Shown one piece after another: positions 29,590 through 38,005 of a DNA stretch of 64,000 nt. The position numbers and the translations under genes were made by a program. The stretch comes from Streptomyces canus 299MFChir4.1 (GTDB lineage: Bacteria > Actinomycetota > Actinomycetes > Streptomycetales > Streptomycetaceae), in contig NZ_KB911597.1 of assembly GCF_000383615.1 (NCBI RefSeq), positions 62,001 through 126,000 on the forward strand. The letters are read 5' to 3'. The notes under the pieces were generated by a model, which searched no databases, was not told where the DNA came from, and was given only the letters and a program-made list of their open reading frames with translations. How positions within the stretch are numbered: position 1 is the first letter of the stretch; each line of letters opens with the position of its first letter.

Positions 29590-30486
29590 ATGACCACCAT
29601 GACCACCGTCACCGATCTCTACCCCAGCCGCGGCGCCACCGAGGTGTCGATCCCCCGCAAGGACCCGGTCGTCTGGTCGGCGCCCGGCGCTCCGGGACCG
29701 ATCGCCACCGGCGAGCTGGAGGCGTTCGAACGCGACGGCTTCCTCGCCGTCGACCAGATCATCCGTCCCGACGAAGTCCCCGTCTACCAGCGCGAGTTGG
29801 AGCGGATCGTCACCGACCCGGAGATCCGCGCGGACGAACGCTCGATCATCGAGCCGAAGTCCAAGGAGATCCGCTCGGTCTTCGAGGTGCACAAGATCAG
29901 CGAGGTGTTCGCGAACCTGGTGCGCGACGAGCGGATCGTCGGCCGGGCCCGGCAGATCCTCGGCTCGGACGTGTACGTCCACCAGTCGCGGATCAACGTC
30001 AAGCCCGGTTTCGGGGCCAGCGGCTTCTACTGGCACTCCGACTTCGAGACCTGGCACGCCGAGGACGGTCTGCCGAACATGCGGACGGTGTCCGTCTCGA
30101 TCGCGCTGACCGAGAACTACGACACCAACGGCGGCCTCATGATCATGCCGGGGTCCCACCGCACCTTCCTCGGGTGCGCGGGTGCCACCCCGAAGGACAA
30201 CTACAAGCAGTCGCTGCAGATGCAGGACGCGGGCACGCCGTCGGACGAGGCGCTCACCGCGATGGCCTCGGAGTACGGCATCAAGTTGTTCACCGGCAAG
30301 GCCGGTTCGGCGACCTGGTTCGACTGCAACGCCATGCACGGCTCCGGCGACAACATCACGCCGTTCCCGCGCAGCAACGTGTTCATCGTGTTCAACAGCG
30401 TGGAGAACCAGGCCGTGGAGCCGTTCGCGGCGCCCGTCCGGCGGCCGGAGTTCATCGGCGCGAGGGACTTCACCCCGGTGAAGTGA
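29590..30486 (+). CDS. ectD: ectoine hydroxylase
   Basis: A 298-aa non-heme Fe(II)/2-oxoglutarate dioxygenase that makes 5-hydroxyectoine. The iron ligands are in FYWHSDFETWHAEDGLPNMR (HxD near residue 145) and NAMHGSGDNITPFPR (distal His near 247). Two ATG codons (29590 and 29599) are possible; the first is 4 nt after ectC. It ends the operon, facing the convergent anti-sigma gene across 46 nt. Confidence 0.96.
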   Translation: MTTMTTVTDLYPSRGATEVSIPRKDPVVWSAPGAPGPIATGELEAFERDGFLAVDQIIRPDEVPVYQRELERIVTDPEIRADERSIIEPKSKEIRSVFEVHKISEVFANLVRDERIVGRARQILGSDVYVHQSRINVKPGFGASGFYWHSDFETWHAEDGLPNMRTVSVSIALTENYDTNGGLMIMPGSHRTFLGCAGATPKDNYKQSLQMQDAGTPSDEALTAMASEYGIKLFTGKAGSATWFDCNAMHGSGDNITPFPRSNVFIVFNSVENQAVEPFAAPVRRPEFIGARDFTPVK

Positions 30487-30493
30487 CGCCTGT

Positions 30494-30531
30494 GGGTTGA
30501 TCCTTCATGGGTTGATCACCACGGGTTGATC
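30494..30531. repeat. three direct gggttgatc repeats between convergent genes
   Basis: The 9-mer gggttgatc occurs at 30494, 30509 and 30523, with periods of 15 and 14 nt. It fills almost the whole 46-nt gap between the convergent stops of ectD and the anti-sigma gene. No hairpin terminator is seen there. Confidence 0.6.
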
Positions 30532-30532
30532 C

Positions 30533-31531
30533 TCACAGCCACGACAGCGACGCGGCCCGCTCCAGTACGTTCCGTACGGCGGCCGCGTCGCCCGTCGTTT
30601 CCCGGGGCACGGTGTCCGGCGCGCACCGGCCGCCGACCAGCAGGCAGAAGTCCACGGCGTCCAGGGTGAGTTCGGCCGCCACCGGGTCGCTCTGCGAACC
30701 CAGGACCCACTCCTCGCCGCCCCTGACCGCGAACAGCACGGGCGGCGCCCCGGCCCCGAGGACCGTGCCGAGAACGCGGACGGCCAGCCTGACCAGCTGC
30801 CCCAGGTACTCCCCCGGAGGCGGCGGCACGGCCAGGCCCAGCGCGCGGCCGATGTCGTCGGTGTGGATCCACGCCTCGAAGGCCCGCGCCAGGAAGTGCT
30901 CGGTGACGGGCAGCCGGATGCCCATCAACAGCGTGGTCCCGGCGGCGAGTTCGGGGTCCCGGGCGTGCGGGGTTTCGAGCAGCGCGGCCGCCTGCGCGGA
31001 CCAGTCGGCGACGGTCTCCCCGGGCCTACGGCCGTACTCGTGGGCGATCACCTCCGCGGTGCGCCGCTCCCAGGCCTCCGTCCAGTCGGCGCCCTCGTCG
31101 ATCCGCGCGCCCGGCACCCGGGCGTCGATCCCGAGCCGCAGGGCCAGATGCTCGTCGGCGGCGAGCAGATGGGCGACGGTGGCGTGCACGTCCCAGTCGT
31201 GGACGACCGGGGTGGACCAGCGCCCCGCCATCTCGGGCAGCAGCGCCCCGAGCCCCGCGACGGCGGCCGCGTAGGGGGCGGCGTGCCGGGCCACGCGGGG
31301 TGGTGCGGGGCGGGCCCGGAGGGCGCCGGTGAGAAGGGTGCCGAGGGCGGACGGCGGCTCGTCGAGCGGCGGGCCGTCCAGCAGGCGTACCGTCGCGCGC
31401 AACCGTTCCGCCTCGGCGGCGCAGTCCTCGCACACGGCGAGGTGGAGCGGGACCGCGCGCTCCTCGGCCGGTCCCAGGGCGCCGAAGGCCCAAGCGGCCA
31501 GCAGATGGCGTACGTCGTCGTGATCGGTCAC
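30533..31531 (-). CDS. anti-sigma factor-like protein with zinc-finger and maleylpyruvate-isomerase-type domains
   Basis: This 332-aa protein begins with a zf-HC2-like anti-sigma segment (HLAVCEDCAAEAERL, about residues 29-43). An MDMPI/DinB-like middle follows, containing HDWDVHATVAHLLAADEHLALRL, and then an SCP2-like C-terminal part. It has no clear transmembrane helix. It lies 34 nt downstream of the ECF sigma gene on the same strand. The pair therefore probably forms a sigma/anti-sigma switch, perhaps thiol-sensitive through the Cys-x2-Cys. The start is GTG 31531. Confidence 0.8.
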   Translation of the reverse strand: MTDHDDVRHLLAAWAFGALGPAEERAVPLHLAVCEDCAAEAERLRATVRLLDGPPLDEPPSALGTLLTGALRARPAPPRVARHAAPYAAAVAGLGALLPEMAGRWSTPVVHDWDVHATVAHLLAADEHLALRLGIDARVPGARIDEGADWTEAWERRTAEVIAHEYGRRPGETVADWSAQAAALLETPHARDPELAAGTTLLMGIRLPVTEHFLARAFEAWIHTDDIGRALGLAVPPPPGEYLGQLVRLAVRVLGTVLGAGAPPVLFAVRGGEEWVLGSQSDPVAAELTLDAVDFCLLVGGRCAPDTVPRETTGDAAAVRNVLERAASLSWL

Positions 31532-31565
31532 CGCCCGCCCCCTTCCCCGTCTTCCCCTGCCGCCA

Positions 31566-32183
31566 TCATGCGCCCTCTTCCCACGCCGGGTCGGGTGGCT
31601 CGGGTGGGTCGGCCAAAGTCTCCGCCAGGGTGCGCAGCGCGGTGCGCAGCCGGGTCTTCGCGGTGCCCTCGGGGATGCCGAGCTCGACGGCGGCCTGCCG
31701 GTAGGTGCGGCCCGCGAAGTAGGCGAGGTGCACCACCTCCCTTTGTGGCTGCGGGAGTTCGGCGAGGGCGGTGTGCAGCAGGAGGGAGCGCTCCCGGTCG
31801 ACGACCGCCTCGGCGGGGCCGGGAGAGGTGTCCGGGATGCCGTGCAGGGCCAGGTCGTCGGCGCGGACGTCCTTGCGGTGGCGGGCCTCGCCGCGCACCC
31901 AGTCCACGGCCCGCCGGTGCGCCAGCAACGACAGCCAGGTGCGCAGGCTGCCCCGGCGCGGCTCGAAGGCGTACGGCCTGCTCCACAGCTGCGCGAAGAC
32001 CTCCTGCGCCACGTCCTCGGCGGCGGCCGGGCTGCGGGTCACGCGCATCGCGACCGCCCGCACCAGCCCGCCGTACGCCCCGTACGCCTCGGCCAGCGCG
32101 GACTCGTCGCCGTACACCAGCCGCCGGTGCAGCTCCGCGTCTGCGGGTCGCTGCGCGGACGTCGTCCCGTCCGTGGACTCCAC
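31566..32183 (-). CDS. ECF RNA polymerase sigma factor
   Basis: A 205-aa sigma-70 family protein of the extracytoplasmic-function group, SigK/SigL-like. Region 2 carries DVAQEVFAQLWSRPYAFEPRRGSLRTWL (its parts near residues 57-85). Region 4 has LPQPQREVVHLAYFAGRTYRQAAVELGIPEGTAKTR split around residues 143-178. The start is GTG 32183. The cognate anti-sigma factor is probably the next gene. A 57-nt gap separates it from the PLP enzyme gene upstream. Confidence 0.92.
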   Translation of the reverse strand: MESTDGTTSAQRPADAELHRRLVYGDESALAEAYGAYGGLVRAVAMRVTRSPAAAEDVAQEVFAQLWSRPYAFEPRRGSLRTWLSLLAHRRAVDWVRGEARHRKDVRADDLALHGIPDTSPGPAEAVVDRERSLLLHTALAELPQPQREVVHLAYFAGRTYRQAAVELGIPEGTAKTRLRTALRTLAETLADPPEPPDPAWEEGA

Positions 32184-32241
32184 GGCACCACCACCCCTTG
32201 GTGCCCCTTCCTAGCGTCCCGGGCGGCGCGGCGCCAGCGGT

Positions 32242-33294
32242 TCAGGGAGACAGGGCGTCCAGCAGCCGGTCGACATCCGCGGCCGTGTTGTACAGGTGGA
32301 AGGAGGCGCGCAGGCTGCCGGCGCGGTTGGACACCTCGATGCCCGCCGCGCTCAACCCGGGCTGGCGGCCGCCGAGTCGGGGCACGGACACGATCGGCGA
32401 GCCGGGGGCGGGCAGGGGTGTGTGGCCGAGGGCGGCGAGTCCGGTGCGGAAGCGGTCGGCGAGGGCGAGGTCGTGGGCACGCACCGTGTCCACGCCGAGC
32501 TCCTCCAGGAGTTCGAGGGAGTGGCGGGTTCCGGTGTAGGTGAACAGGGCGGGGCTGACGTCGAACCGCCGGGCGGAGTGGGCCAGTTCGGTGACGGGGC
32601 CGTAGCAGCTGTCCCAGGGGATCTCGCCCGCGACCCAGCCGGCGAGCACCGGCCTCAGGTCGCCGAAGTCCTCCGGCACGGCGAGGAAGGCCGCGCCGTG
32701 CGGGCCGAGCAGCCACTTGAAGGTGGTGGAGACGGTGTAGTCGTACGACCGCGCGTCCACCGGGAGCCAGCCCGCGGCCTGCGAGAAGTCGACGTAGGTG
32801 CGGGCTCCGTGGTCCCGGGCCGCTTCCCGCAGGGCGGGCAGGTCGGCGATCCGGCCGTCGGCGGACTGGGCGGCGCTGACGGCGACGAGGGCGGTGCCGG
32901 GGCGGACGGAGTCGGCGAGCCGCTCCAGCGGCACGATGCGTACCTTGAGGTCGCCACGGGTGTGGAAGGGGTTCACGACGGAGGTGAAGTCGTCCTCGGC
33001 GGTGAGGACTTCGGCGCCCGGCGGCAGCGAGGCGGCGACCAGGCCCGAGAAGGTGGACACGGACGGTCCCGCCGCGACCCGGGTCACCGGGACCCCCGCG
33101 AGCCTGGCGAAGGCGGCGCGGGACCTCTCCACGTCCTGGAACAGCGGGTCCAGCGGCCTGCCCTCGGCCCGGATCAGCGCGGCCTCCTGGAGGGCGGCCA
33201 CGGTACGGGCGGGGAGCAGGCCGCTGCTCGCGGTGTTGAGGAAGGTGTTCTTCGGGGCGAACTCGGCGCGGACGAGGCTCTCGAAGGTCTCCAT
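32242..33294 (-). CDS. class V aminotransferase-fold PLP enzyme
   Basis: A 350-aa protein related to cysteine desulfurases and isopenicillin-N-epimerase-like enzymes. ARTYVDFSQAAGWLPVD holds the PLP Asp, and YTVSTTFKWLLGPHGAAFL the Schiff-base Lys. The N-terminal FLNTASSGLLP is typical of the fold. The actinobacterial ergothioneine lyase EgtE has this general build, but no egtABCD genes are near, so the role is open. ATG 33294 has ggag too close to be ideal; ATG 33330 is an alternative start. Confidence 0.8.
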   Translation of the reverse strand: METFESLVRAEFAPKNTFLNTASSGLLPARTVAALQEAALIRAEGRPLDPLFQDVERSRAAFARLAGVPVTRVAAGPSVSTFSGLVAASLPPGAEVLTAEDDFTSVVNPFHTRGDLKVRIVPLERLADSVRPGTALVAVSAAQSADGRIADLPALREAARDHGARTYVDFSQAAGWLPVDARSYDYTVSTTFKWLLGPHGAAFLAVPEDFGDLRPVLAGWVAGEIPWDSCYGPVTELAHSARRFDVSPALFTYTGTRHSLELLEELGVDTVRAHDLALADRFRTGLAALGHTPLPAPGSPIVSVPRLGGRQPGLSAAGIEVSNRAGSLRASFHLYNTAADVDRLLDALSP

Positions 33295-33392
33295 GGCTCC
33301 ACTGTGGGGCCGGAAGACCTCTCGGTCCATTGCGATTTTCTACGTGGTTCAGCCAAGGAACGCTTATACGTCCGCGCCGACCTGTGTGTTTG

Positions 33393-34118
33393 TCAGCCCT
33401 GCTGGGGTACGGCGCACCCGTCCGGACCGCAGGCCTCCGCGCCGGTGTCACCCTGGTCGATCAGCTGCAGCGGGGACCGGTTGCCCCAGGCCTGGGTGAG
33501 GGCCTGGGTGAAGACCTCGGCGGGCTGGGCGCCGGAGACCCCGTACTTGCGGTCCAGCACGAAGAAGGGGACGCCGTTCGCACCGAGCTCGGCGGCCTCG
33601 CGCTCGTCGGCGCGGACCTCGCCGGCGTAGGCGGTGGGGTCGGCGAGGACCGTGCGGACCTCGTCGGCGTCCAGGCCGGCCTCCACGGCGAGCTCCACGA
33701 GGCGCTCGTCGCCCTCGGTGAACAGGGACCGTTCCTCGGCGAAGTTGGCCCGGTAGAGGATCTGGATCAGCTCGTCCTGCCTGCCGTGCTCCTTGGCGAG
33801 GTGCAGGAGGCGATGCAGGTCGAAGGTGTTGCCGTGGTCGCGGTCACGGGTCCGGTAGGCGAGCCCCTCGGCGGCGGCCTGGGCCCCGAGGTTCTCCTCG
33901 CCGGCCTGCGCCTGGGCCTCGCTCATGCCGTACTTCTTGCTCAGCATCGCGAGGACGGGCTGGACGTCGCCCTTGTCCCGCCCGGGATCCAGCTCGAACG
34001 ACCGGTGCACCACCTCGACGCCGTCACGGTGCGGGAAGGCCTCCAGCGCCTTCTCGAAGCGGGCCTTGCCCACGTAGCACCAGGGGCAGGCGATGTCGCT
34101 CCAGATCTCGACGCGCAT
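33393..34118 (-). CDS. DsbA-family oxidoreductase (FrnE-like)
   Basis: A 241-aa thioredoxin-fold protein with the active site ACPWCYVGKARFEKAL near residues 10-25 (CPWC). It has no signal peptide, so it should be cytoplasmic, like FrnE and polyketide-type 2-hydroxychromene isomerase relatives. ANFAEERSLFTEGDERLVELA and the late NGVPFFVLDRKYGVSGAQP are family blocks. Cysteines near the C-terminus (ACGPDGCAVP) may form a second redox pair. The neighbours give no clear substrate. Confidence 0.9.
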   Translation of the reverse strand: MRVEIWSDIACPWCYVGKARFEKALEAFPHRDGVEVVHRSFELDPGRDKGDVQPVLAMLSKKYGMSEAQAQAGEENLGAQAAAEGLAYRTRDRDHGNTFDLHRLLHLAKEHGRQDELIQILYRANFAEERSLFTEGDERLVELAVEAGLDADEVRTVLADPTAYAGEVRADEREAAELGANGVPFFVLDRKYGVSGAQPAEVFTQALTQAWGNRSPLQLIDQGDTGAEACGPDGCAVPQQG

Positions 34119-34345
34119 GTGTACGGCTCTCTCCAGGTCGGACGGCTGCGGAGACTCCCTCCGCTCAATGGGTGAACATTCAAGCAGCGAGTCTCATTCC
34201 CCAGGTGCCCGCGCCCGCTCAGCGGCGCGGGGCCATATCGATGTGCGGCTCTGCCGGATGGTGCGGTCGGCCCCCGCCACCCGCAGCCGTCCGACAACCG
34301 AACCCGGTACCCCGGGTGGCGCCCGGCTCAGGCCGAGCGCAGCGC

Positions 34346-34954
34346 TCAGCTGCCGTCGCGCAGGTCGGCCGGCCAGTCGGGCCGGAACTCGATGTGGTCG
34401 TACGTCACCACACAGCCCTCCCCCATCGGGGACTGGGCCATGAAGCCGACCAGGGCCGCGCCGGTCTCCTTCTCGTCGCCCAGGGTGAAGAGGCGGACGA
34501 AGGTCCAGCGCTTGCCGTCGCGGGAGGCGTGGAAGGCGAAGGCGCGGCCGGTGCGGCTGACCCGCAGCCACACCGAGGTGCCGTCCACGGTGAAGGAGTT
34601 GCAGTCGTCGGAGTGTCCCCGGGTGACGACCGTGCAGACGGTGGGCACGGCCGGCGAGTTCTCCAGGCAGAGCTTGGCCCAGGCCCGCTCGCCGACATGG
34701 ACGTACAGCACACCCGCGTCGAACGATCCGTTGAAGCCCACGGTGACCCTGGCTATCAGCTGGAAGTCGCCCTCGGGGGCACCGAGCAGCCGCGGCGCGT
34801 CGGCGGCGGGGTCCAGGGACTCCCCGGTGGGCGGCACGAAGCGGTCCTGCCGGGGCCCCGCCCAGCCGGAGAGTATGCCGTCCTCGTACGCCCAGTGTCC
34901 GTCGGGGCCGTAGGTGCGGAGAGGGAAAGGGAGTTGGGGGAGTTCGACGTCCAT
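34346..34954 (-). CDS. DUF1349 concanavalin-like protein
   Basis: A 202-aa single-domain protein matching the DUF1349 family (beta-sandwich, concanavalin-like), with DFQLIARVTVGFNGSFDAGVLY and the late GFMAQSPMGEGCVVTYDHIEF. No signal peptide is seen. The function is unknown; such domains also occur at the end of GH43 enzymes. ATG 34954 is taken as the start. It lies 44 nt downstream of the semialdehyde dehydrogenase on the same strand. The 227-nt gap on its other side, before the DsbA-like gene, holds nothing I can name. Confidence 0.82.
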   Translation of the reverse strand: MDVELPQLPFPLRTYGPDGHWAYEDGILSGWAGPRQDRFVPPTGESLDPAADAPRLLGAPEGDFQLIARVTVGFNGSFDAGVLYVHVGERAWAKLCLENSPAVPTVCTVVTRGHSDDCNSFTVDGTSVWLRVSRTGRAFAFHASRDGKRWTFVRLFTLGDEKETGAALVGFMAQSPMGEGCVVTYDHIEFRPDWPADLRDGS

Positions 34955-34998
34955 CGTCAGAGTTTTCCAGTTCCCTCTCCGCGGGTGACCCTCGGGTC

Positions 34999-36558
34999 CT
35001 AGCGTTCGAGAGTGTTGTTGAAACGGCGGGGCAGACCCAGCGGGTTGTCGTCCCTCAGCTCCGGCGGCAGCAGGGCCTCCGGCGCGTTCTGGTACGCCAC
35101 CGGCCGCAGCCAGCGCTCGATCGCCGTGCCGCCCACCGACGTCGACGTGGACGTCGTCGCCGGGTAGGGGCCGCCGTGGTGCTGGGCCGGGGCCACGGCG
35201 ACACCGGTCGGCCAGCCGTTCACCAGCACCCGTCCGGCCAGCGGCGTCAGCTCCGCGAGGATCTCCGCGCCGCGCCCCTGGCCGGCCGCCTCCCCCTCGG
35301 ACAGGTGGACCGTCGCCGTGAGGTTGCCGGGCAGCCGGGACAGCACCGTGCGCGCCTGCTCGTCGTCGTCGTAGCGGACCACCACGGTCACCGGACCGAA
35401 GCACTCCTCCAGGAGCAGGTCGTACGCGCCCTCGGTGGCCAGCTTCTCGGCGGCCACCGTGAGGAAGCCCGGGCTGACGGTGTGCTCGCCGCCCGCGCCG
35501 GGCGTGACCGGCGACTCGACCTCGGGCAGCTCCGCGCGCTCGGCGACACCGGCGACGAAGTTGTCCCGCATGCGGTGGTCGAGGAGGACGCCCGCGTCGG
35601 TGTCGCTGACGGCGTCGGTCAGGGACTTCACCAGACCGTCGCCCGCCGCGCCGGACGGCACGAGGACCAGCCCGGGCTTCACGCAGAACTGGCCGACGCC
35701 GAGGGTCATGGAGCCCGCGAGCCCGGCGCCGATGGCCTCCGCGCGCTCGGCCGCGGCCTCCTCGGTGATCACGACGGGGTTCAGGGAGCCCAGCTCGCCG
35801 TGGAACGGGATCGGCACCGGACGCGCGGCCGCCGCGTCGAACAGGGCGCGGCCGCCCTTCACAGAACCGGTGAAGCCCGCGGCGGCGACCAGCGGGTGCT
35901 TGATCAGCTCGATGCCGGCCTCGAAGCCGTGCACGAGACCGAGCACGCCCGCCGGGATGCCGTGCTCGTCGGCGGCCCGGCGCAGCACGGACGCGACCAG
36001 CTCGGACAGGCCCGGGTGGTCGGGGTGGGCCTTGACGACGACCGGGTTGCCGGCCGCCAGCGCGCTCGCGGTGTCGCCGCCGGCGACCGAGAAGGCGAAG
36101 GGGAAGTTGGAGGCCGAGTACACGGCGACCACACCGAGCGGCACCTTGTAGCGGCGCAGGTCCGGGATCGGCGGGGTCGCGGTGTCGTCGGGGTGGTTGA
36201 TCACCACGCCGAGGAACTCGCCCTCGTCGACGATGTCCGCGAAGGCCCGCAGCTGGTAGCAGGTGCGGGCGAGCTCGCCGGTCAGCCGGACCGGACCGAG
36301 CGCGGTCTCGGCGTCCGCGGCCTCGACGAGGTGCTCCTTGGACTCTTCGAGCTTGGTGGCCGCGGTGCGCAGGAAGGCCGCGCGGACGCTGCGGTCGGCG
36401 AGGGAAGCGCGCGTCTCGTGCGCGGCGCGGACGGCGGCGTCCACCTCCTGGGCTGTGGCCTCCACCGCAACCTGTTCGCGCTGCTTCCCGGTTCGGGGGT
36501 CGACACTCCAGACTGGTGCTGCTGCCACCGCGGGTCCCTCCACGTGTATCCGGGTCAT
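34999..36558 (-). CDS. alpha-ketoglutarate semialdehyde dehydrogenase (NADP+-type aldehyde dehydrogenase)
   Basis: A 519-aa aldehyde dehydrogenase of the group that oxidises 2,5-dioxopentanoate to 2-oxoglutarate, the last step of the oxidative pentose, uronate and hydroxyproline routes. The general-base Glu is in IPFHGELGSLNPVV (about residues 251-264), and the nucleophile Cys is in GVGQFCVKPGLVL (about 289-301). The VYSASNFPFAFSVAGGDTASAL segment is the NADP region of this subfamily. The start is ATG 36558. It is divergent from an IclR regulator gene across 99 nt holding an inverted repeat. It may complete sugar-acid breakdown begun by the genes at 61-64 kb. Confidence 0.88.
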   Translation of the reverse strand: MTRIHVEGPAVAAAPVWSVDPRTGKQREQVAVEATAQEVDAAVRAAHETRASLADRSVRAAFLRTAATKLEESKEHLVEAADAETALGPVRLTGELARTCYQLRAFADIVDEGEFLGVVINHPDDTATPPIPDLRRYKVPLGVVAVYSASNFPFAFSVAGGDTASALAAGNPVVVKAHPDHPGLSELVASVLRRAADEHGIPAGVLGLVHGFEAGIELIKHPLVAAAGFTGSVKGGRALFDAAAARPVPIPFHGELGSLNPVVITEEAAAERAEAIGAGLAGSMTLGVGQFCVKPGLVLVPSGAAGDGLVKSLTDAVSDTDAGVLLDHRMRDNFVAGVAERAELPEVESPVTPGAGGEHTVSPGFLTVAAEKLATEGAYDLLLEECFGPVTVVVRYDDDEQARTVLSRLPGNLTATVHLSEGEAAGQGRGAEILAELTPLAGRVLVNGWPTGVAVAPAQHHGGPYPATTSTSTSVGGTAIERWLRPVAYQNAPEALLPPELRDDNPLGLPRRFNNTLER

Positions 36559-36568
36559 TCACCAGGAA

Positions 36569-36586
36569 CGTTCGATATACTGAACG
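36569..36586. promoter_or_regulatory. candidate IclR operator
   Basis: An inverted repeat cgttc-N8-gaacg (36569-36586) encloses an AT-rich centre. It lies 10 nt from the dehydrogenase start and 71 nt before the IclR-type gene. It is suited to control of both divergent genes by that regulator. Confidence 0.5.
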
Positions 36587-36657
36587 CTGTCTCTGATGGT
36601 GAATATGCTGTTGGAGACTATAACTCTGGTTCTCGTCCAACAAAGGGGTCAAGGGCG

Positions 36658-37431
36658 ATGTCGGCAGGCGAGACGGGCGGCGGGTCACAGGTCAAGTCCG
36701 CGGTACGGACGGTTGAACTGCTCGAATACTTCGCCGGGCGCCCCGGCATGCATTCCCTGGCCGCCGTGCAGGAGGCCGTCGGGTACCCCAAGTCCAGCCT
36801 CTACATGCTGCTGCGCACGCTGGTAGAGCTGGGCTGGGTGGAGACCGACGCGACGGGCACGCGGTACGGCATCGGGGTGCGGGCGCTGCTCGTCGGCACC
36901 TCGTACATCGACGGCGACGAGGTGGTCGCGGCGGCCCGCCCGACCCTGGACCGGCTCTCCGACGACACGACCGAGACCATCCACCTGGCCCGTCTGGACG
37001 GCACGAACGTCGTCTACCTGGCCACCCGGCAGTCGCAGCACTACCTGCGGCCCTTCACCCGGGTCGGCCGCCGCCTCCCGGCGCACTCCACCTCCCTCGG
37101 CAAGGCGCTGCTGAGCACCTACTCCGACGAGCAGGTCCGCAAGATGCTGCCGGAGACCCTGCCCGCGCTCACCGAACACACCATCACCGACCGCGAGAAG
37201 CTCATCGAGGAGCTGCACCAGATCCGGGAGCAGGGCTTCTCCGTGGACCGCGAGGAGAACACGCTGGGGCTGCGCTGCTTCGGCGTCGCGATCCCGTACC
37301 GCACGCCCGCGCGGGACGCGATCAGCTGCTCGGTGCCGGTGGCACGGCTGACCCCGGCGCACGAACAGCTGGTGAAGGACGCGCTGTTCGACGCGCGGGA
37401 CCGGCTGACACTGGCCACCCGTAGGCTCTGA
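36658..37431 (+). CDS. IclR-family transcriptional regulator
   Basis: A 257-aa regulator. The N-terminal winged helix-turn-helix covers about residues 15-75 (AVRTVELLEYFAGRPG, then YPKSSLYMLLRTLVELGW). The C-terminal ligand domain has GKALLSTYSDEQV and the conserved GFSVDREENTLGLRCFGVAI. The start is ATG 36658 with aaggg 5-9 nt upstream. Divergence from the semialdehyde dehydrogenase suggests it governs that gene in response to a sugar-acid or keto-acid intermediate. Confidence 0.92.
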   Translation: MSAGETGGGSQVKSAVRTVELLEYFAGRPGMHSLAAVQEAVGYPKSSLYMLLRTLVELGWVETDATGTRYGIGVRALLVGTSYIDGDEVVAAARPTLDRLSDDTTETIHLARLDGTNVVYLATRQSQHYLRPFTRVGRRLPAHSTSLGKALLSTYSDEQVRKMLPETLPALTEHTITDREKLIEELHQIREQGFSVDREENTLGLRCFGVAIPYRTPARDAISCSVPVARLTPAHEQLVKDALFDARDRLTLATRRL

Positions 37432-37434
37432 GGC

Positions 37435-37905
37435 ATGCAGATCGTTCTCCGCGAAGTCCATGACAGCGATCTGCCGGTCTTCTTCCGGCAGATGAACGAC
37501 CCCGAGGCCCTGCACATGGCGGCCTTCACCCCGAAGGACCCGGCCGACCGGGACGCCTTCGACGCCCACTGGAAACGGATCCGCGCCTCCGACGCCGTGC
37601 ACCGCACGGTCCTGGCGGACGGGGACGTGGTGGGCAGCGCGTCGGTGTACGGCGAGCCGGGCGAGCGCGAGGTGACGTACTGGATCGACCGCGCCTACTG
37701 GGGGCGCGGCATCGCCACCGCGGCCCTGCGGGAGCTGGCCGCCCAGGTGCCCGAGCGCCCCCTGTACGCCCGGGCGGCCGCCGACAACACCGGCTCCCTG
37801 CGCGTCCTGGAGAAGTGCGGTTTCCGGGTGACCGCCCAGGCGTCCGGGTACGCCAACGCGCGCGGGGCGGAGATCGACGAGGTCGTGCTCACGCTGGACG
37901 CGTGA
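37435..37905 (+). CDS. GNAT-family N-acetyltransferase
   Basis: A 156-aa GNAT protein of the RimJ-like type with the acetyl-CoA site YWIDRAYWGRGIATAALREL (about residues 82-101) and NTGSLRVLEKCGFRV near 120-134. It starts 3 nt after the IclR gene stop and may be co-transcribed. The acceptor cannot be inferred. Confidence 0.88.
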   Translation: MQIVLREVHDSDLPVFFRQMNDPEALHMAAFTPKDPADRDAFDAHWKRIRASDAVHRTVLADGDVVGSASVYGEPGEREVTYWIDRAYWGRGIATAALRELAAQVPERPLYARAAADNTGSLRVLEKCGFRVTAQASGYANARGAEIDEVVLTLDA

Positions 37906-37962
37906 GACCGTCGTAGATGAGCGTCCGATGAGAAAAGCGGACGGATGGGAACGACTCGCCGC

Positions 37963-38005
37963 CGCCTGATCGTCTTCTGTGTGGGATGAACAAGACGATC
38001 AGGCG
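37963..38005 (+). promoter_or_regulatory. perfect hairpin around the penicillin-binding protein start codon
   Basis: cgcctgatcgtctt (37963-37976) pairs exactly with aagacgatcaggcg (37992-38005). The 15-nt loop contains the start ATG (37986-37988). In RNA this 14-bp stem would hide the start; as DNA it is an operator-sized inverted repeat. Confidence 0.6.
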
